This document shows, piece after piece, positions 8,212 through 16,389 of a stretch of 64,000 nt of DNA (positions are counted from its first letter, which is position 1; the number at the start of each line of letters is the position of its first letter). The DNA is from DATJBF01 sp035516795 (GTDB taxonomy: Bacteria > Verrucomicrobiota > Verrucomicrobiia > Palsa-1439). The stretch spans positions 1 through 64,000 of the forward strand of contig DATIZX010000064.1 of the NCBI GenBank assembly GCA_035516795.1. Reading direction: 5' to 3'. A program made the position numbers and the translations under genes. The notes below the pieces were generated by a model. That model was not told the DNA's origin, searched no databases, and saw nothing but the letters and a program-made list of their open reading frames with translations.

Positions 8212-9311
8212 CGTTCAGCCCAAGCAATGCGCCGCGCCAGCGACGGGTGATCGTGCAGCAGGAACTCGATCAACGGGTGCGGCGAGAGATCGGCAAGATT
8301 CTGGTCGGCCAGCTTCCGCATGGCGCGGATGAAGGCATCGCGGTTGCGGGTGAGTTCCAGCGCCGTCGCGTCGGCCCTCCATTCGCACCAACGCGAAAAA
8401 ACGTTGTTGAGCGGCATAACGACGAGGCTGAACAGGAACAAGCAGATGGCCAGTAACGGGAACGCCGCCACGTCGCTGATGCGCGCAAAACCGAAATGCG
8501 GCAACAACCTTTCCAGAATAAGGTCGGCAATCCACAACCCCACAAAAGTGGTAAAGGTCCCCCAAGCAATCAACCTCCAGACATCACCGTGCCGGTAATG
8601 CGCCATTTCGTGCGCCATGACGACTTCAATTTCGTCTTCGTCGAATTTGTCGAGCAAGGTGTCGCCAAGGATAATGCGTTTCGTTTTTCCCAGACCGGCA
8701 AAGGCGGCGTTCGCCTTCTTCGTCTTCTCGCTCATGCCCATGCGATACACGCCGAGGACTTTCGCACCCACTCGTTGCGCCAGGGCCGTGAGTTTCTGTT
8801 TGAGCGACTCATTTTCCAGCGGTTTCAATTTGTAGAACAGCGGCAGGATCAACACCGGGAAGAGGGTCGATAACACAACGCCAAACAAGAGGAAAAACAA
8901 GCCCGCTCCCACCCACCACCAATGGCCCGCTCGCCGGAGCAAAAAATACAACACGTCCAGAACAAGGACGCCCAACAGCAAATTTAAGCCGAGCGACTTC
9001 AGTTCATCGAGTGCCCAGGCGCCGAAGCTTTCATTCGACAAATCGAATTTATGTTCGAGATGATAGCCACCGAAATAATTCAATGGCAGGAACAGCAGCT
9101 TCGTCGAAATCACCACCACGCTCGCGTAAATCGCCACGGAAATCCAGGCGTTGGAGGAGATCGATCGCGCCACGTCGGCCAGAAAATCCGAGCCTTCTGA
9201 ATAAAGAAAGGCAACCAACAGGGCGAGGGTATAAACCGTCTCCACAACGAAAAGAACGTTGTGGATTGCTTCGTAGCGTTTGGCGCGTTGTTGCTGGTTA
9301 AGGTTGCTCAT
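8196..9311 (-). CDS. M48 (Ste24/CAAX protease-like) membrane metallopeptidase
   Basis: Integral-membrane zinc endopeptidase of the Ste24 type; bacterial homologues act in membrane protein quality control. The zinc site HEMAH (residues 234-238 from the chosen start) is followed by a third-ligand region, CEWRADATALELT. At least five hydrophobic segments are visible, two before and two after the catalytic motif, with the NYFGGYHLEHKFDLSNESF motif typical of Ste24 near residue 78. The frame is open to 9383, but the ATG at 9311 (MSNLNQQQRAKRYE) is preferred because the upstream part is encoded by an intergenic palindrome. It shares a 16-base overlap with the downstream M28 gene. Confidence 0.92.
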   Translation of the reverse strand: MSNLNQQQRAKRYEAIHNVLFVVETVYTLALLVAFLYSEGSDFLADVARSISSNAWISVAIYASVVVISTKLLFLPLNYFGGYHLEHKFDLSNESFGAWALDELKSLGLNLLLGVLVLDVLYFLLRRAGHWWWVGAGLFFLLFGVVLSTLFPVLILPLFYKLKPLENESLKQKLTALAQRVGAKVLGVYRMGMSEKTKKANAAFAGLGKTKRIILGDTLLDKFDEDEIEVVMAHEMAHYRHGDVWRLIAWGTFTTFVGLWIADLILERLLPHFGFARISDVAAFPLLAICLFLFSLVVMPLNNVFSRWCEWRADATALELTRNRDAFIRAMRKLADQNLADLSPHPLIEFLLHDHPSLARRIAWAERWQRD

Positions 9312-9314
9312 GGA

Positions 9315-9372
9315 TGTAGGCCAACTCTGCGAGTCGGCGCTGACTGCCACCGCTTCACAGAAGCGGCCTACA
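9315..9372. repeat. Inverted repeat TGTAGGCC...GGCCTACA between parB and the M48 gene
   Basis: Eight-base perfect arms at 9315-9322 and 9365-9372 enclose a GC-rich core. It is one of several dispersed palindromic elements in the window and fills almost the whole spacer between the two genes. Confidence 0.7.
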
Positions 9373-9386
9373 ACAAACATCACGCG

Positions 9387-10388
9387 CTACAGATTTTCAA
9401 CACCCAAAATCGCCAACAATCGGACCAGATCGTCGTTGCCATAATAGGCAATCTCGATGCGGCCCTTTTTCCGCCCGTGATAAACAGTCACATGGGTTCC
9501 CAGTTTCTGCTGCAGCCGCTCTTCAATGGCGAGAACCTGCGCCGACTTCATGGTCGAACCCAAGGTGCGCGCGCGAACCTTCGTATCACCTTTGAGTTGC
9601 TCGACCAGTTTCTCAGTCTCGCGCACGGTCAGGTTGCGTTTCAACACCCGCTCGGCGACCAGTCGTTGCTCCTCGGCAATGCTCAATCCGAGAATGGCTT
9701 TGGCATGGCCGACGCTAAGCCGATCATCAGCAATCCACGATTGCACTTCACCTGGCAAAGCCAACAAGCGCATCGCGTTGGCTACCGCCGCCCGGCTGCG
9801 GCCTACCTTTTCGGCGATCTGCTCCTGCGTTAATTGGAACTGCATGGCCAATTGTTCGTAGGCGTGCGCTTCCTCAATCGCATTCAGGTCTTCGCGCTGC
9901 AAGTTTTCAATGAGCGCGATCTCCAATGCTTCCTGGTCGCTCGCATCGCGCACGATGGCGGGGATGCTTGTCAACCCGGCTTCGCGCGCCGCTCGCCAAC
10001 GCCGTTCGCCGGCTATCAATTCGAAACGACGAATTCCTCCCTGGCTTGGTGGCGTGACCGTCCCGGTTGCGGTTGTTGAGATTGGTCGCACCAGTAACGG
10101 CTGAACAACGCCTCTCTGCTTGATGGAGTCGGCCAACTCACGAAGTTGTTCGGGGTCAAACTCGTTGCGGGGCTGGAATCGACTACGCTCGATTGTGTCG
10201 ATACCGATATACTGGACGCCGTCGCTTCTTGCGTCATTCGATTCGGCAGTCGTCTCTGTGACCGGAGCGATTGGCGAACCGAGAGGACGCACGGCGACTT
10301 CGACGCGAGGCGGCTCCAACACGGTCGTACGCACCACGCCGCCATTGATCAGTGCATCCAATCCCCTGCCCAACGCCTTCTTTGTCAT
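9387..10388 (-). CDS. parB: ParB/Spo0J chromosome-partitioning protein
   Basis: A 333-residue parS-binding CTPase that loads SMC and segregates origins with ParA. It opens MTKKALGRGLDALI, the ParA-interacting N-terminus. The ParB/Srx domain follows: QYIGIDTIERSRFQPR, then RGVVQPLLVRP and the CTP-binding GERRWRAA box near residue 127. The helix-turn-helix is TQEQIAEKVGRSRAAVANAMRLL, about 180-202. The C-terminal dimerisation part ends KGRIEIAYYGNDDLVRLLAILGVENL. A strong AGGAGGTGG ribosome binding site precedes the ATG. No parA lies next to it: the upstream neighbours are an ECF sigma operon. No parS-like 16-mer was noticed. Confidence 0.96.
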   Translation of the reverse strand: MTKKALGRGLDALINGGVVRTTVLEPPRVEVAVRPLGSPIAPVTETTAESNDARSDGVQYIGIDTIERSRFQPRNEFDPEQLRELADSIKQRGVVQPLLVRPISTTATGTVTPPSQGGIRRFELIAGERRWRAAREAGLTSIPAIVRDASDQEALEIALIENLQREDLNAIEEAHAYEQLAMQFQLTQEQIAEKVGRSRAAVANAMRLLALPGEVQSWIADDRLSVGHAKAILGLSIAEEQRLVAERVLKRNLTVRETEKLVEQLKGDTKVRARTLGSTMKSAQVLAIEERLQQKLGTHVTVYHGRKKGRIEIAYYGNDDLVRLLAILGVENL

Positions 10389-10402
10389 GGTGGAATTCCA
10401 CC
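10389..10402. promoter_or_regulatory. Perfect 14-bp palindrome GGTGGAATTCCACC covering the parB start region
   Basis: The palindrome abuts the parB start codon and overlaps its ribosome binding site. It could fold at the translation start or bind a dimeric repressor, or be chance. It does not resemble the parS consensus. Confidence 0.35.
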
Positions 10403-10481
10403 TCCTTCGCTCGCCGTATTTAGCTGGAAATACGGGGCTTGTCGAGCAGAAATGCAGGGAAATTGGCTTAAATCCGCGAAC

Positions 10482-10811
10482 TCAATCATCCCACTGGACG
10501 GCGGCCACGACGGCCCAAATCAGAGAAGCTACCACGGTCAGCACCAGAATCCATGGCGTCAGCACCTGAGAATTCCATGAGAGCAACGCGGAAAGGTCCA
10601 CCCGTGGCAAATGCTCCCACGGCAACCAGAGAATCGCCAGCACCCATCCAGCCGCCGCGGTTCCGAGCAAAAGCACGGTTCGGAACCAGGCAAGCCGTCG
10701 ACGACGAGGCAACGCGGCGACGACTCTCGCCGTGAAACCGTCGTCGTTAATGTATGTGTTCTGTTCGCGCAGTTGCGTGTCGACCAGATCCTTATCCTCA
10801 GGCTGATTCAT
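10482..10811 (-). CDS. Small two-TM membrane protein, likely anti-sigma partner
   Basis: A 109-residue protein with two transmembrane helices (about residues 44-64 and 85-105) and a short cytosolic N-terminus containing DDGFTARVVAALPRRRRL. This D-x-F-x-x-R-V-x-x-x-L-P pattern followed by basic residues is frequent in small membrane proteins that follow ECF sigma genes. Its ATG overlaps the 3' end of the sigma gene by 14 bases, so it is translationally coupled. The position and topology suggest that it holds the sigma factor at the membrane, but no zinc-binding anti-sigma motif (HxxxCxxC) is present. The anti-sigma role is therefore inference. Confidence 0.7.
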   Translation of the reverse strand: MNQPEDKDLVDTQLREQNTYINDDGFTARVVAALPRRRRLAWFRTVLLLGTAAAGWVLAILWLPWEHLPRVDLSALLSWNSQVLTPWILVLTVVASLIWAVVAAVQWDD

Positions 10812-11343
10812 AATTCTGATACCCCGTTAACCAACGTCTCAACTTCTCTTTTCCCCGGAGCACGTTTGTCTTCACTGTGCCCAGCGGACAATCCAGAGCC
10901 TCGGCGGCTTCCTCGTGCGATAAACCATTCTGGCAGCACAACAGAACCGCCGCCCGCTCGTTGGAATGTAATCGCTTCAGTGCCTCCGTCAAATCCAGAT
11001 GCAGCCCGCTCTGTAAGTCCGCCGTCGGCTGCTCTGCTTCCGCGGGCGCCTCATCTACATCTTCCAGTGCCAATTCTTTCCGCCGTCGCGCCACGCTCCG
11101 AAACTCGTTTACGGCAATCCCAAACAGCCACGTGGTGAACGGCGCCGTGCCCCGGTACGTGTGCAGCTTTCGCCAGGCTTTCAGAAATGTTTCCTGCGCC
11201 AGATCATCGCCCAAATGAGCATCGCCTCGCGTCATCCGCGTGAGAAACGCGCGCACCGGCGACTGATAGCGCCGAACCAACTCCGCAAAAGCGTGCTGGT
11301 CCTCGCGCGTCAACACCCGGGCAATGAGATCGGCATCCGTCAC
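10798..11343 (-). CDS. ECF-family RNA polymerase sigma factor
   Basis: Sigma-70 family ECF factor of about 181 residues. Region 2 reads FAELVRRYQSPVRAFLTRMT, then DDLAQETFLKAWRKLHTYRG and FTTWLFGIAVNEFRSVARRR. Region 4 is LHSNERAAVLLCCQNGLSHEEAAEALDCPLGTVKTNVLRGKEKLR. The open frame runs to 11448, but the extra N-terminus has no sigma homology and overlaps the upstream gene. A GTG at 11343 (VTDADLIARVL) puts the start 17 bases after the upstream stop and gives the standard ECF length, so it is preferred. It forms an operon with the DUF6249 protein upstream and the small membrane protein downstream, probably one envelope-stress or signalling unit. Confidence 0.92.
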   Translation of the reverse strand: MTDADLIARVLTREDQHAFAELVRRYQSPVRAFLTRMTRGDAHLGDDLAQETFLKAWRKLHTYRGTAPFTTWLFGIAVNEFRSVARRRKELALEDVDEAPAEAEQPTADLQSGLHLDLTEALKRLHSNERAAVLLCCQNGLSHEEAAEALDCPLGTVKTNVLRGKEKLRRWLTGYQNYESA

Positions 11344-11359
11344 GGCCCCGGCCCGGTGG

Positions 11360-12016
11360 CTACGGGTTCTGTTTCCGATCCTCAACCAGCCAGAAAACGA
11401 GGCGTGCGGCACCAATGAACACCAGGATCCAGCCGACCTTGCCGGCAATCATGATCAGCCCCGCTCCGACACCTATCAGAATGAGGCCACCCCGAAAATC
11501 ACTGCGTGCTGAACGAGGATTGGCGTTCCCCACCTGCAAATCGATACGGGTGCCTGCGACCATCTCGGGCGGTATTGGCATTCCCTTTTCGACCATGGCA
11601 CGGATGGTCTCGTGATGCATCTTGAGGCGGCGATGTCGGGCATAAAATATGATCGCCACAATCGCAATGGGGACGCTGCATCCGAGCACGACGGCTGCAA
11701 GGGCCACGACGTCAATCGCCTCTTCTCCATTCCGGTGCTTGAGCGCTGGTACATCGATGTCGACCGGATTCTTTCCTCCGACGTGGATGCCTGATTGGTC
11801 AATCCGGACCTTTGGATGCTCGCTGGATTCCTGTGCGGATTCAGGCGCAGCGACAGCGGCGTTGCTTGCGTCGCCAATGGACGGAGATTGGGATGCCGCC
11901 ACTGCAGGATTATTCAGTGCCGCCAGGATCATTACCTTGCTCTCCGCCCGCCGCGGCACCGCAGCCATAGCGAGCAAAAACGCTACCATCAAGAATCGTT
12001 TCCATGTGCTTTTCAT
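11360..12016 (-). CDS. DUF6249-like membrane protein
   Basis: A 218-residue protein starting with a signal peptide or membrane anchor (MKSTWKRFLMVAFLLAMAAVP), then a low-complexity Ala/Ser/Glu-rich stretch. A transmembrane helix follows near 101-125, with the cytosolic motif RHRRLKMHHETIRAMVEKG-MPIPPEM. That motif is the hallmark of DUF6249-type proteins, commonly found next to ECF sigma factors. Two more hydrophobic segments (about 175-207) close the protein. It is the first gene of the sigma operon, 16 bases before the sigma start. The biochemical role is unknown; the context suggests a membrane sensor or modulator for the sigma factor. Confidence 0.8.
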   Translation of the reverse strand: MKSTWKRFLMVAFLLAMAAVPRRAESKVMILAALNNPAVAASQSPSIGDASNAAVAAPESAQESSEHPKVRIDQSGIHVGGKNPVDIDVPALKHRNGEEAIDVVALAAVVLGCSVPIAIVAIIFYARHRRLKMHHETIRAMVEKGMPIPPEMVAGTRIDLQVGNANPRSARSDFRGGLILIGVGAGLIMIAGKVGWILVFIGAARLVFWLVEDRKQNP

Positions 12017-12126
12017 AATCTGTTCTTCTCCTGTTCGCTCGTGGGACGCAACGAATGCCTCATTTGGATTCAGAAATCCTTACCCAACCTGATTTTTGCT
12101 GGCCGGCTTGGTCCCCGTGCCCAAAA

Positions 12127-13962
12127 CTACCACGCTGACAAAGGCTTCACCTCGGGCGCACTTGGCAGCGTTGCTTCATCGCCTCGCTGTGGAACCAGCC
12201 AGACACAAATCCGCGTCTCGGTGACATTATGCAAACGGATCGCCAACTCTTTCACCCCGACATTGTCAGCCTGCCGCACCGGGTGTGGCGATGTCGGTAA
12301 CGGCTCCGCTTGCTTGACGGAAAATACCGCGCCCTCAGGCGACAAAATGCGTGCCACAAGTCGTTCCTTACCCTGCATCAGCGTGGCCACAAGACGGTTC
12401 GTTTTCAGATCGATCTCCGCTCGCGTATGCAGAAACCACCAGACCTCCGCGGGCTTTGACGCTCTGATTTCGTCTTCCACGACGACCTCTCTGCGGTTGC
12501 GCAACAAAATGCCGCGCGTGTGTTGTTGCGGAAGCTCGGCAATCGCGAACGCCTGCTTGGGAGCCGATTCAAATCTGACAATCTTGCCCGCGGCTTTCGG
12601 GTCCTGATCCGGGCCCGCGCCGGGATCGATGACGACCGTGTTGTGGCCCTCCGCCCGCAGGCGATAATACTCCCACCTCTGTTTCCCAAAGTATCCGGGC
12701 AGATTGTAATCATCAGGGCCAAGGTCCAGTGCCCAGCGATGTCCCAGTGCATCGAGCACAAACGTGCCAAGATCGAGATGGCTGTGGTTGGCCTTGTTGT
12801 CGCCGGCATGCATGGCCACAAAGACAGCGTTGGCGTCGTTCCAGGCACTGCGGAAACTGACGACCTCCGCATGGCGAAAGTACTTGTCGAGCGGCAACTC
12901 GTGGCCCGGGGATGATCCTTCGTGCCAAAGCAAACCCAACGGCAGGTTAAGCACGAGACGCCGTGCAAATGCCGCGTACTCGGGTCGATGATACCGGCGC
13001 GCCAGCCAGAACAATTGAGGACTACGCAGGGGCCCTTCGTGTGCATCGGCGAAATTGAATACCCGATCCAGCGGACCGGTCATGTAGATGGGAAACAATC
13101 CGGCCTCGGCAAAGCCGGGTTGGTCCGAAAGACCAAAGTCCCGGCCGAGTGCCGTTTGCAGCGAAGCCAGGAGAGCCACGTTGTAATCGGTCGCATAATT
13201 CCAATAACCAGGCCCCTCCACACAGGCGCCGTCCGGGGCGAAAGCGGCCATGGCCGGCGGCAATGATTTACGGGCATCGTTCACGATCTCCTCTGCCATG
13301 GCTGGTTCTTCATCGGCCAGCGCGAGAGCGCCCATGACCATTCCGCCGTTGCAGACCTGGTTCCAATTCATGGCTCTCTTGACCCACCAACCGAATTTCG
13401 ACGTGCCGCGGTAACACTCAAGTCCCGGCCGCAATCCCTTTTCAACCATTGCCGCACGCAATGTGGTCCGCTGCTCAGCGCTCCAATAGTCGTAGAGCCA
13501 GTCGTACCCGGTCGCGAACGCTCGGGTCATCTCCGCCGTGTCGAGGAAATGTCGTGGATTCCAGTCTGGGAACTTTGCCGCGGCATCGAGTTCCTGCCAC
13601 GCGCGTTCGGCGAAACGCTTGTCACCAGTGAGCCGGTAAACCAACGCGAGCGTTTCCACGCGATTCAATACGCGCCGACTGGTGGCCAACAAATGCAACC
13701 CGTCCGGAATCTCATATCGGCTCGGTGATTGCGTCAGAATCTTTTCTGCACGGCGCGCGATCGTGTTCGCCTCTTTCCGTAACGCCGGATCAGTGGCAAT
13801 TTCACGCTTGAGACGTGCAAAGTCGTCGGCCGTGGCAAGCAGCCGCGGATGCTCCCGTCGCAAACCATCGAGCACGCCGCCGTTTACTGAGGTGCCACAG
13901 ATTGCTCCCAACAAAATGGCAGAAATGCAAAGCAGTCGATGCGCTTCTCTGATCAAATTCAA
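12127..13962 (-). CDS. Secreted heparinase II/III-like polysaccharide lyase
   Basis: A 611-residue protein with an N-terminal signal peptide (to about residue 28). An alpha-helical toroid domain follows, with DWLYDYWSAEQR and the conserved NWNQVCNGGMVMGALAL near 195-212. The C-terminal beta-sandwich heparinase II/III domain carries HAGDNKANHSHLDLGTFVLDA (about 402-422) with catalytic-type histidines, then RAEGHNTVVIDP. These proteins cleave uronate-containing polysaccharides (alginate, heparinoids) by beta-elimination outside the cytoplasm. The exact substrate is not readable. No sulfatase or sugar transporter is adjacent. Length and layout match the family. Confidence 0.88.
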   Translation of the reverse strand: MNLIREAHRLLCISAILLGAICGTSVNGGVLDGLRREHPRLLATADDFARLKREIATDPALRKEANTIARRAEKILTQSPSRYEIPDGLHLLATSRRVLNRVETLALVYRLTGDKRFAERAWQELDAAAKFPDWNPRHFLDTAEMTRAFATGYDWLYDYWSAEQRTTLRAAMVEKGLRPGLECYRGTSKFGWWVKRAMNWNQVCNGGMVMGALALADEEPAMAEEIVNDARKSLPPAMAAFAPDGACVEGPGYWNYATDYNVALLASLQTALGRDFGLSDQPGFAEAGLFPIYMTGPLDRVFNFADAHEGPLRSPQLFWLARRYHRPEYAAFARRLVLNLPLGLLWHEGSSPGHELPLDKYFRHAEVVSFRSAWNDANAVFVAMHAGDNKANHSHLDLGTFVLDALGHRWALDLGPDDYNLPGYFGKQRWEYYRLRAEGHNTVVIDPGAGPDQDPKAAGKIVRFESAPKQAFAIAELPQQHTRGILLRNRREVVVEDEIRASKPAEVWWFLHTRAEIDLKTNRLVATLMQGKERLVARILSPEGAVFSVKQAEPLPTSPHPVRQADNVGVKELAIRLHNVTETRICVWLVPQRGDEATLPSAPEVKPLSAW

Positions 13963-14310
13963 GGCTCAATCCTCGGACGGCGAGGTTATGTCTTTTATCG
14001 CGCTTTGTCCATCCCCTGAGCCGCCTGCAGCCGGTGCTGAGCCTTACCATTGGAATCGAGCTTGGACACACATGTCCCATGAAAGCGCGAAAGATTTGAA
14101 CTTCTGCCGCGCGGCAGCGTCGAATCAATGCCAGCAAAACAAGCTGTGACCCCACGAAATAGCCAACGAATGTCAATTGTAAAGAGCTGACCCCGAATGT
14201 CTTCCCCGCGTCGGTTTCATTATCTTCCGAAGTCAAATCCTAATCCCATGATCTCTGCTTACGCGGAACAATCCAGCGCGACGACGTTAACCGCAGCAAA
14301 AGAAAATCGC
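13963..14310. other. Gene-free spacer left of the mini-RHS block
   Basis: About 350 bases between the heparinase gene and the block of hypotheticals. It holds the left inverted-repeat arm at 14171-14194 and the heparinase promoter region. No coding frame with recognisable features was seen. Confidence 0.5.
14171..14194 (+). repeat. Left inverted-repeat arm (IR-A) of the 14.2-17.9 kb block
   Basis: A 24-base sequence beginning TGTCAAT and ending GAGCTGACCCC. Its reverse complement recurs at 17883-17906 with two differences. Sequences of this type (TGTCAATAGTAAAGAG followed by TTGACCCC) are, from memory, common beside REP-associated tyrosine transposase (RAYT) genes; no transposase is present here. 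Confidence 0.8.
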
Positions 14311-15192
14311 TCACTTCAGAAAATACGACGTGCTGAAGCGACACATAGAATGGCCGGTTTCTCTGTCAAAGACCTCGATATACACTGCATTCACGGAAAT
14401 TCCGAAGACAGCGATTTTGTCGGGCGTAGCGCGCATCTCCACGTCGTGCCCTCCTTGCCCATAATAGTTAATTAGAGCGCCTGAGGCCCAAACATCGGAT
14501 GACCAAAGTACGTTTCCACCGTTTCGATCCAGGGCATAGAGCTTATATGGGAACGGTATCGGACCATACATACATACGTAAGCGCACTTATCAGCCAGTT
14601 CCACACTGGCTTTCTCAACCAGTCCCTGGTCATCACTTGCCAGCACTGACCAAGTCTGGCTGTTCCAACTTATTGTCCACCGACCATTCTCACGCCGCAC
14701 TATCGCGCTGGAATTGCCAGAAGTTGATGTGAGATTTGGTTTAGAGAAGTCTGCCGCCTCGCGAAACCAGATATTATCGCGGCCATAGGAGTTCGCATTT
14801 TGCACCGCTACTTCCCAATTCGCTGGAATGACAATTCCCATTTGTCTTTTTACCAGCCTGAGGAAACGAAAGATCTCCTCCTTATTCGGCGCAACAGCTT
14901 TCTCTCGTTTCTGCAAAGGAATTGTCCGACGTACCCTTTCCCAGCCGGCAGCCAACGCGGCGGTGCAATTCTGCGTAGCAGCAATAGAGTCTAGGTCGCA
15001 TTTACTGCGCTGTGATAGCAATGAGGCAAGCGAGTGGGCAAGGTCAGCTGGCGAACTAGCCTCGGTCGGTCGCACGACATCTCTGCCGAAGCCGTCAGCC
15101 TCGGCGAGAAGCATACACACAAGAAACAACACGAAGAGTCTCCTTGCCTGGACACATCTCACGTTTTCGACACTCCCAAACGAGTGACGCAT
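14311..15192 (-). CDS. Secreted hypothetical protein with a PQQ-like repeat signature
   Basis: About 293 residues. The frame extends to 15228, but the ATG at 15192 is preferred: a modest AAGGGA lies before it and a signal peptide (RRLFVLFLVCMLLAEADG) starts soon after. The C-terminal half contains YKLYALDRNGGNVLWSSDVW, the pattern of a beta-propeller blade of PQQ-like proteins, and ends with a region rich in beta strands. The N-terminal half has no known domain. It lies immediately downstream of the broken mini-RHS gene on the same strand, within the inverted-repeat-bounded block. It could serve that gene or be independent cargo. Confidence 0.6.
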   Translation of the reverse strand: MRHSFGSVENVRCVQARRLFVLFLVCMLLAEADGFGRDVVRPTEASSPADLAHSLASLLSQRSKCDLDSIAATQNCTAALAAGWERVRRTIPLQKREKAVAPNKEEIFRFLRLVKRQMGIVIPANWEVAVQNANSYGRDNIWFREAADFSKPNLTSTSGNSSAIVRRENGRWTISWNSQTWSVLASDDQGLVEKASVELADKCAYVCMYGPIPFPYKLYALDRNGGNVLWSSDVWASGALINYYGQGGHDVEMRATPDKIAVFGISVNAVYIEVFDRETGHSMCRFSTSYFLK

Positions 15193-15224
15193 TAGGATTC
15201 CCTTATTAAGGAGAGTCATTGTAT

Positions 15225-15919
15225 TCAACGAACGGCTTTGAACAGCAACAGTTCCACAGGCCTGAGACCCATCTCGAGACTGGTCCTTCTATTGGACTCG
15301 AATCCCACCATACGGGTTTCTGGTCTGTAGAAGGTAATGTTCCAGCGCTGACCGAGCACGGCGATCTGCCGTAGGTTCTTCCTATCGCCCAATTCAAGCG
15401 GCCAGTAATTCTCAAAGGAAAGAACTTAATCGTTCCGACCGCGCTTCTCAGGCCACATTTCTTATCGTTGAATGTCGTGGTGGCCACGTCCTTCACGATA
15501 TCCCTCCCGCCCCTTTGTATAAACCAAGCTTCCCAAAACGTAACGGTCGGTTTTGCAGGAGAACTATTTCGGCAGTTCGGACAGTCTTGTACATCACAGC
15601 GCACTTGGTTCTGCTGAACAATGTATCCATCTTCAGGTGCTCTGTTGTCGAGCTGGAAGTCGAAAATGGCAACGTAGTCACCCCCGCATTTTTGCTGGCC
15701 GGCCCCTCCCTTTGGATGAACAGTAAGTTACCCATCCGCATCGATATTTACGATCGGATCGTTGCGAACATGCTCGTACAAGTTCGGTCCATCCGCATAT
15801 TCAATTGGATCCCTGCTCAACCATCTTCCCGTGGTCGGGTTGTAGAACGCGAAGGCGTCTGTGCCTAACAGCAGTCCGGATGACACCATCAGAATTGGCA
15901 AGATACATCTCGTTTTCAT
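15225..15919 (-). pseudogene. Broken mini-RHS gene (copy 1): leader + RHS tail + disrupted C-terminal domain
   Basis: The first 63 codons (15731-15919) encode a signal peptide (MKTRCILPILMVSSGLLLG) followed by the end of an RHS core (AFYNPTTGRWLSRDPIEYA, then GPNLYEHVRNDPIVNIDADG). An in-frame TAA at 15728-15730 ends it. The same frame then continues open for about 100 codons with protein-like sequence (KCGGDYVAIFDFQLDN, then VRCDVQDCPNCR and WEAWFIQRGGRDIVKD). Near 15420-15430 the plausible sequence jumps to another frame (SFENYWPLELGDRKNLRQ, then EMGLRPVELLLFKAVR), which stops at 15225. One nonsense change and one frameshift therefore separate it from a gene of about 230 codons. Programmed readthrough is possible but less likely. 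The leader is nearly identical to that of the gene at 16390-17046. Confidence 0.75.
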
Positions 15920-15934
15920 CGCTCATTATCGCCG
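15801..15934 (-). repeat. Direct repeat copy 1: mini-RHS leader and tail
   Basis: A 134-base segment matching 16928-17061 with about 15 differences by eye and no gaps. It spans the ribosome binding region, signal peptide and YNPTTGRWLSRDPIE tail. Similarity ends abruptly after the RHS tail, where the C-terminal domains differ. Confidence 0.85.
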
Positions 15935-15960
15935 TTCGTCGTCGTCATCTTGTCGCGCAG

Positions 15961-16347
15961 CTAAGGTTGACTAGTACTGAATTCTGACGGCTTTCTCTCT
16001 GCCTGAAGTTCGCGGTGAAGAGTCACGACGACGCGCACAATATCTCCATTCTCTAGTCTTTGCACCGCCATCTTGTATCGTCTTAGATACTTGAGTGCGA
16101 GGTTATCTTGCTTATCCGTCGCACAGTCGGAAAGCGCAAATAAAAAGGATTCGACATGGTACATCTTTGCGGCAGCAGTAAAGTCTCGCAAGACAGTCAC
16201 AGACATCGCCAATAACACGCTGAAGGTGATTCCGAGCGTTAGTCGAATTGCTGACTTAGATTTTTCAGCAATTTCCGAGAAAATCCAAAACACTCCTAAT
16301 GCACATGTTCCGGCAATGATAAGGAATCCGTAATTTGAGACTGTCAT
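15961..16347 (-). CDS. Small membrane protein, candidate immunity protein for the mini-RHS gene
   Basis: A 128-residue protein with two membrane helices (about residues 6-23 and 34-53) and a basic, soluble C-terminal half (KYLRRYKMAVQRLENGD, then RVVVTLHRELQAERK). No family recognised. It begins 42 bases after the stop of the mini-RHS gene at 16390-17046, on the same strand, with lower GC than the housekeeping genes around the block. In polymorphic toxin loci the immunity gene directly follows the toxin gene and is often a small membrane protein when the toxin acts in the envelope. That is the only basis for the suggestion. It could instead be the last gene of an unrelated operon. Confidence 0.55.
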   Translation of the reverse strand: MTVSNYGFLIIAGTCALGVFWIFSEIAEKSKSAIRLTLGITFSVLLAMSVTVLRDFTAAAKMYHVESFLFALSDCATDKQDNLALKYLRRYKMAVQRLENGDIVRVVVTLHRELQAERKPSEFSTSQP

Positions 16348-16389
16348 ATGGTTAATGCCCTCGACACTATAACGATTAGCTGAACAAAA

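Noticed and set aside
10389..10402. parS site at the parB start
   Set aside because: The palindrome GGTGGAATTCCACC does not match the conserved TGTTTCACGTGAAACA-type parS sequence.
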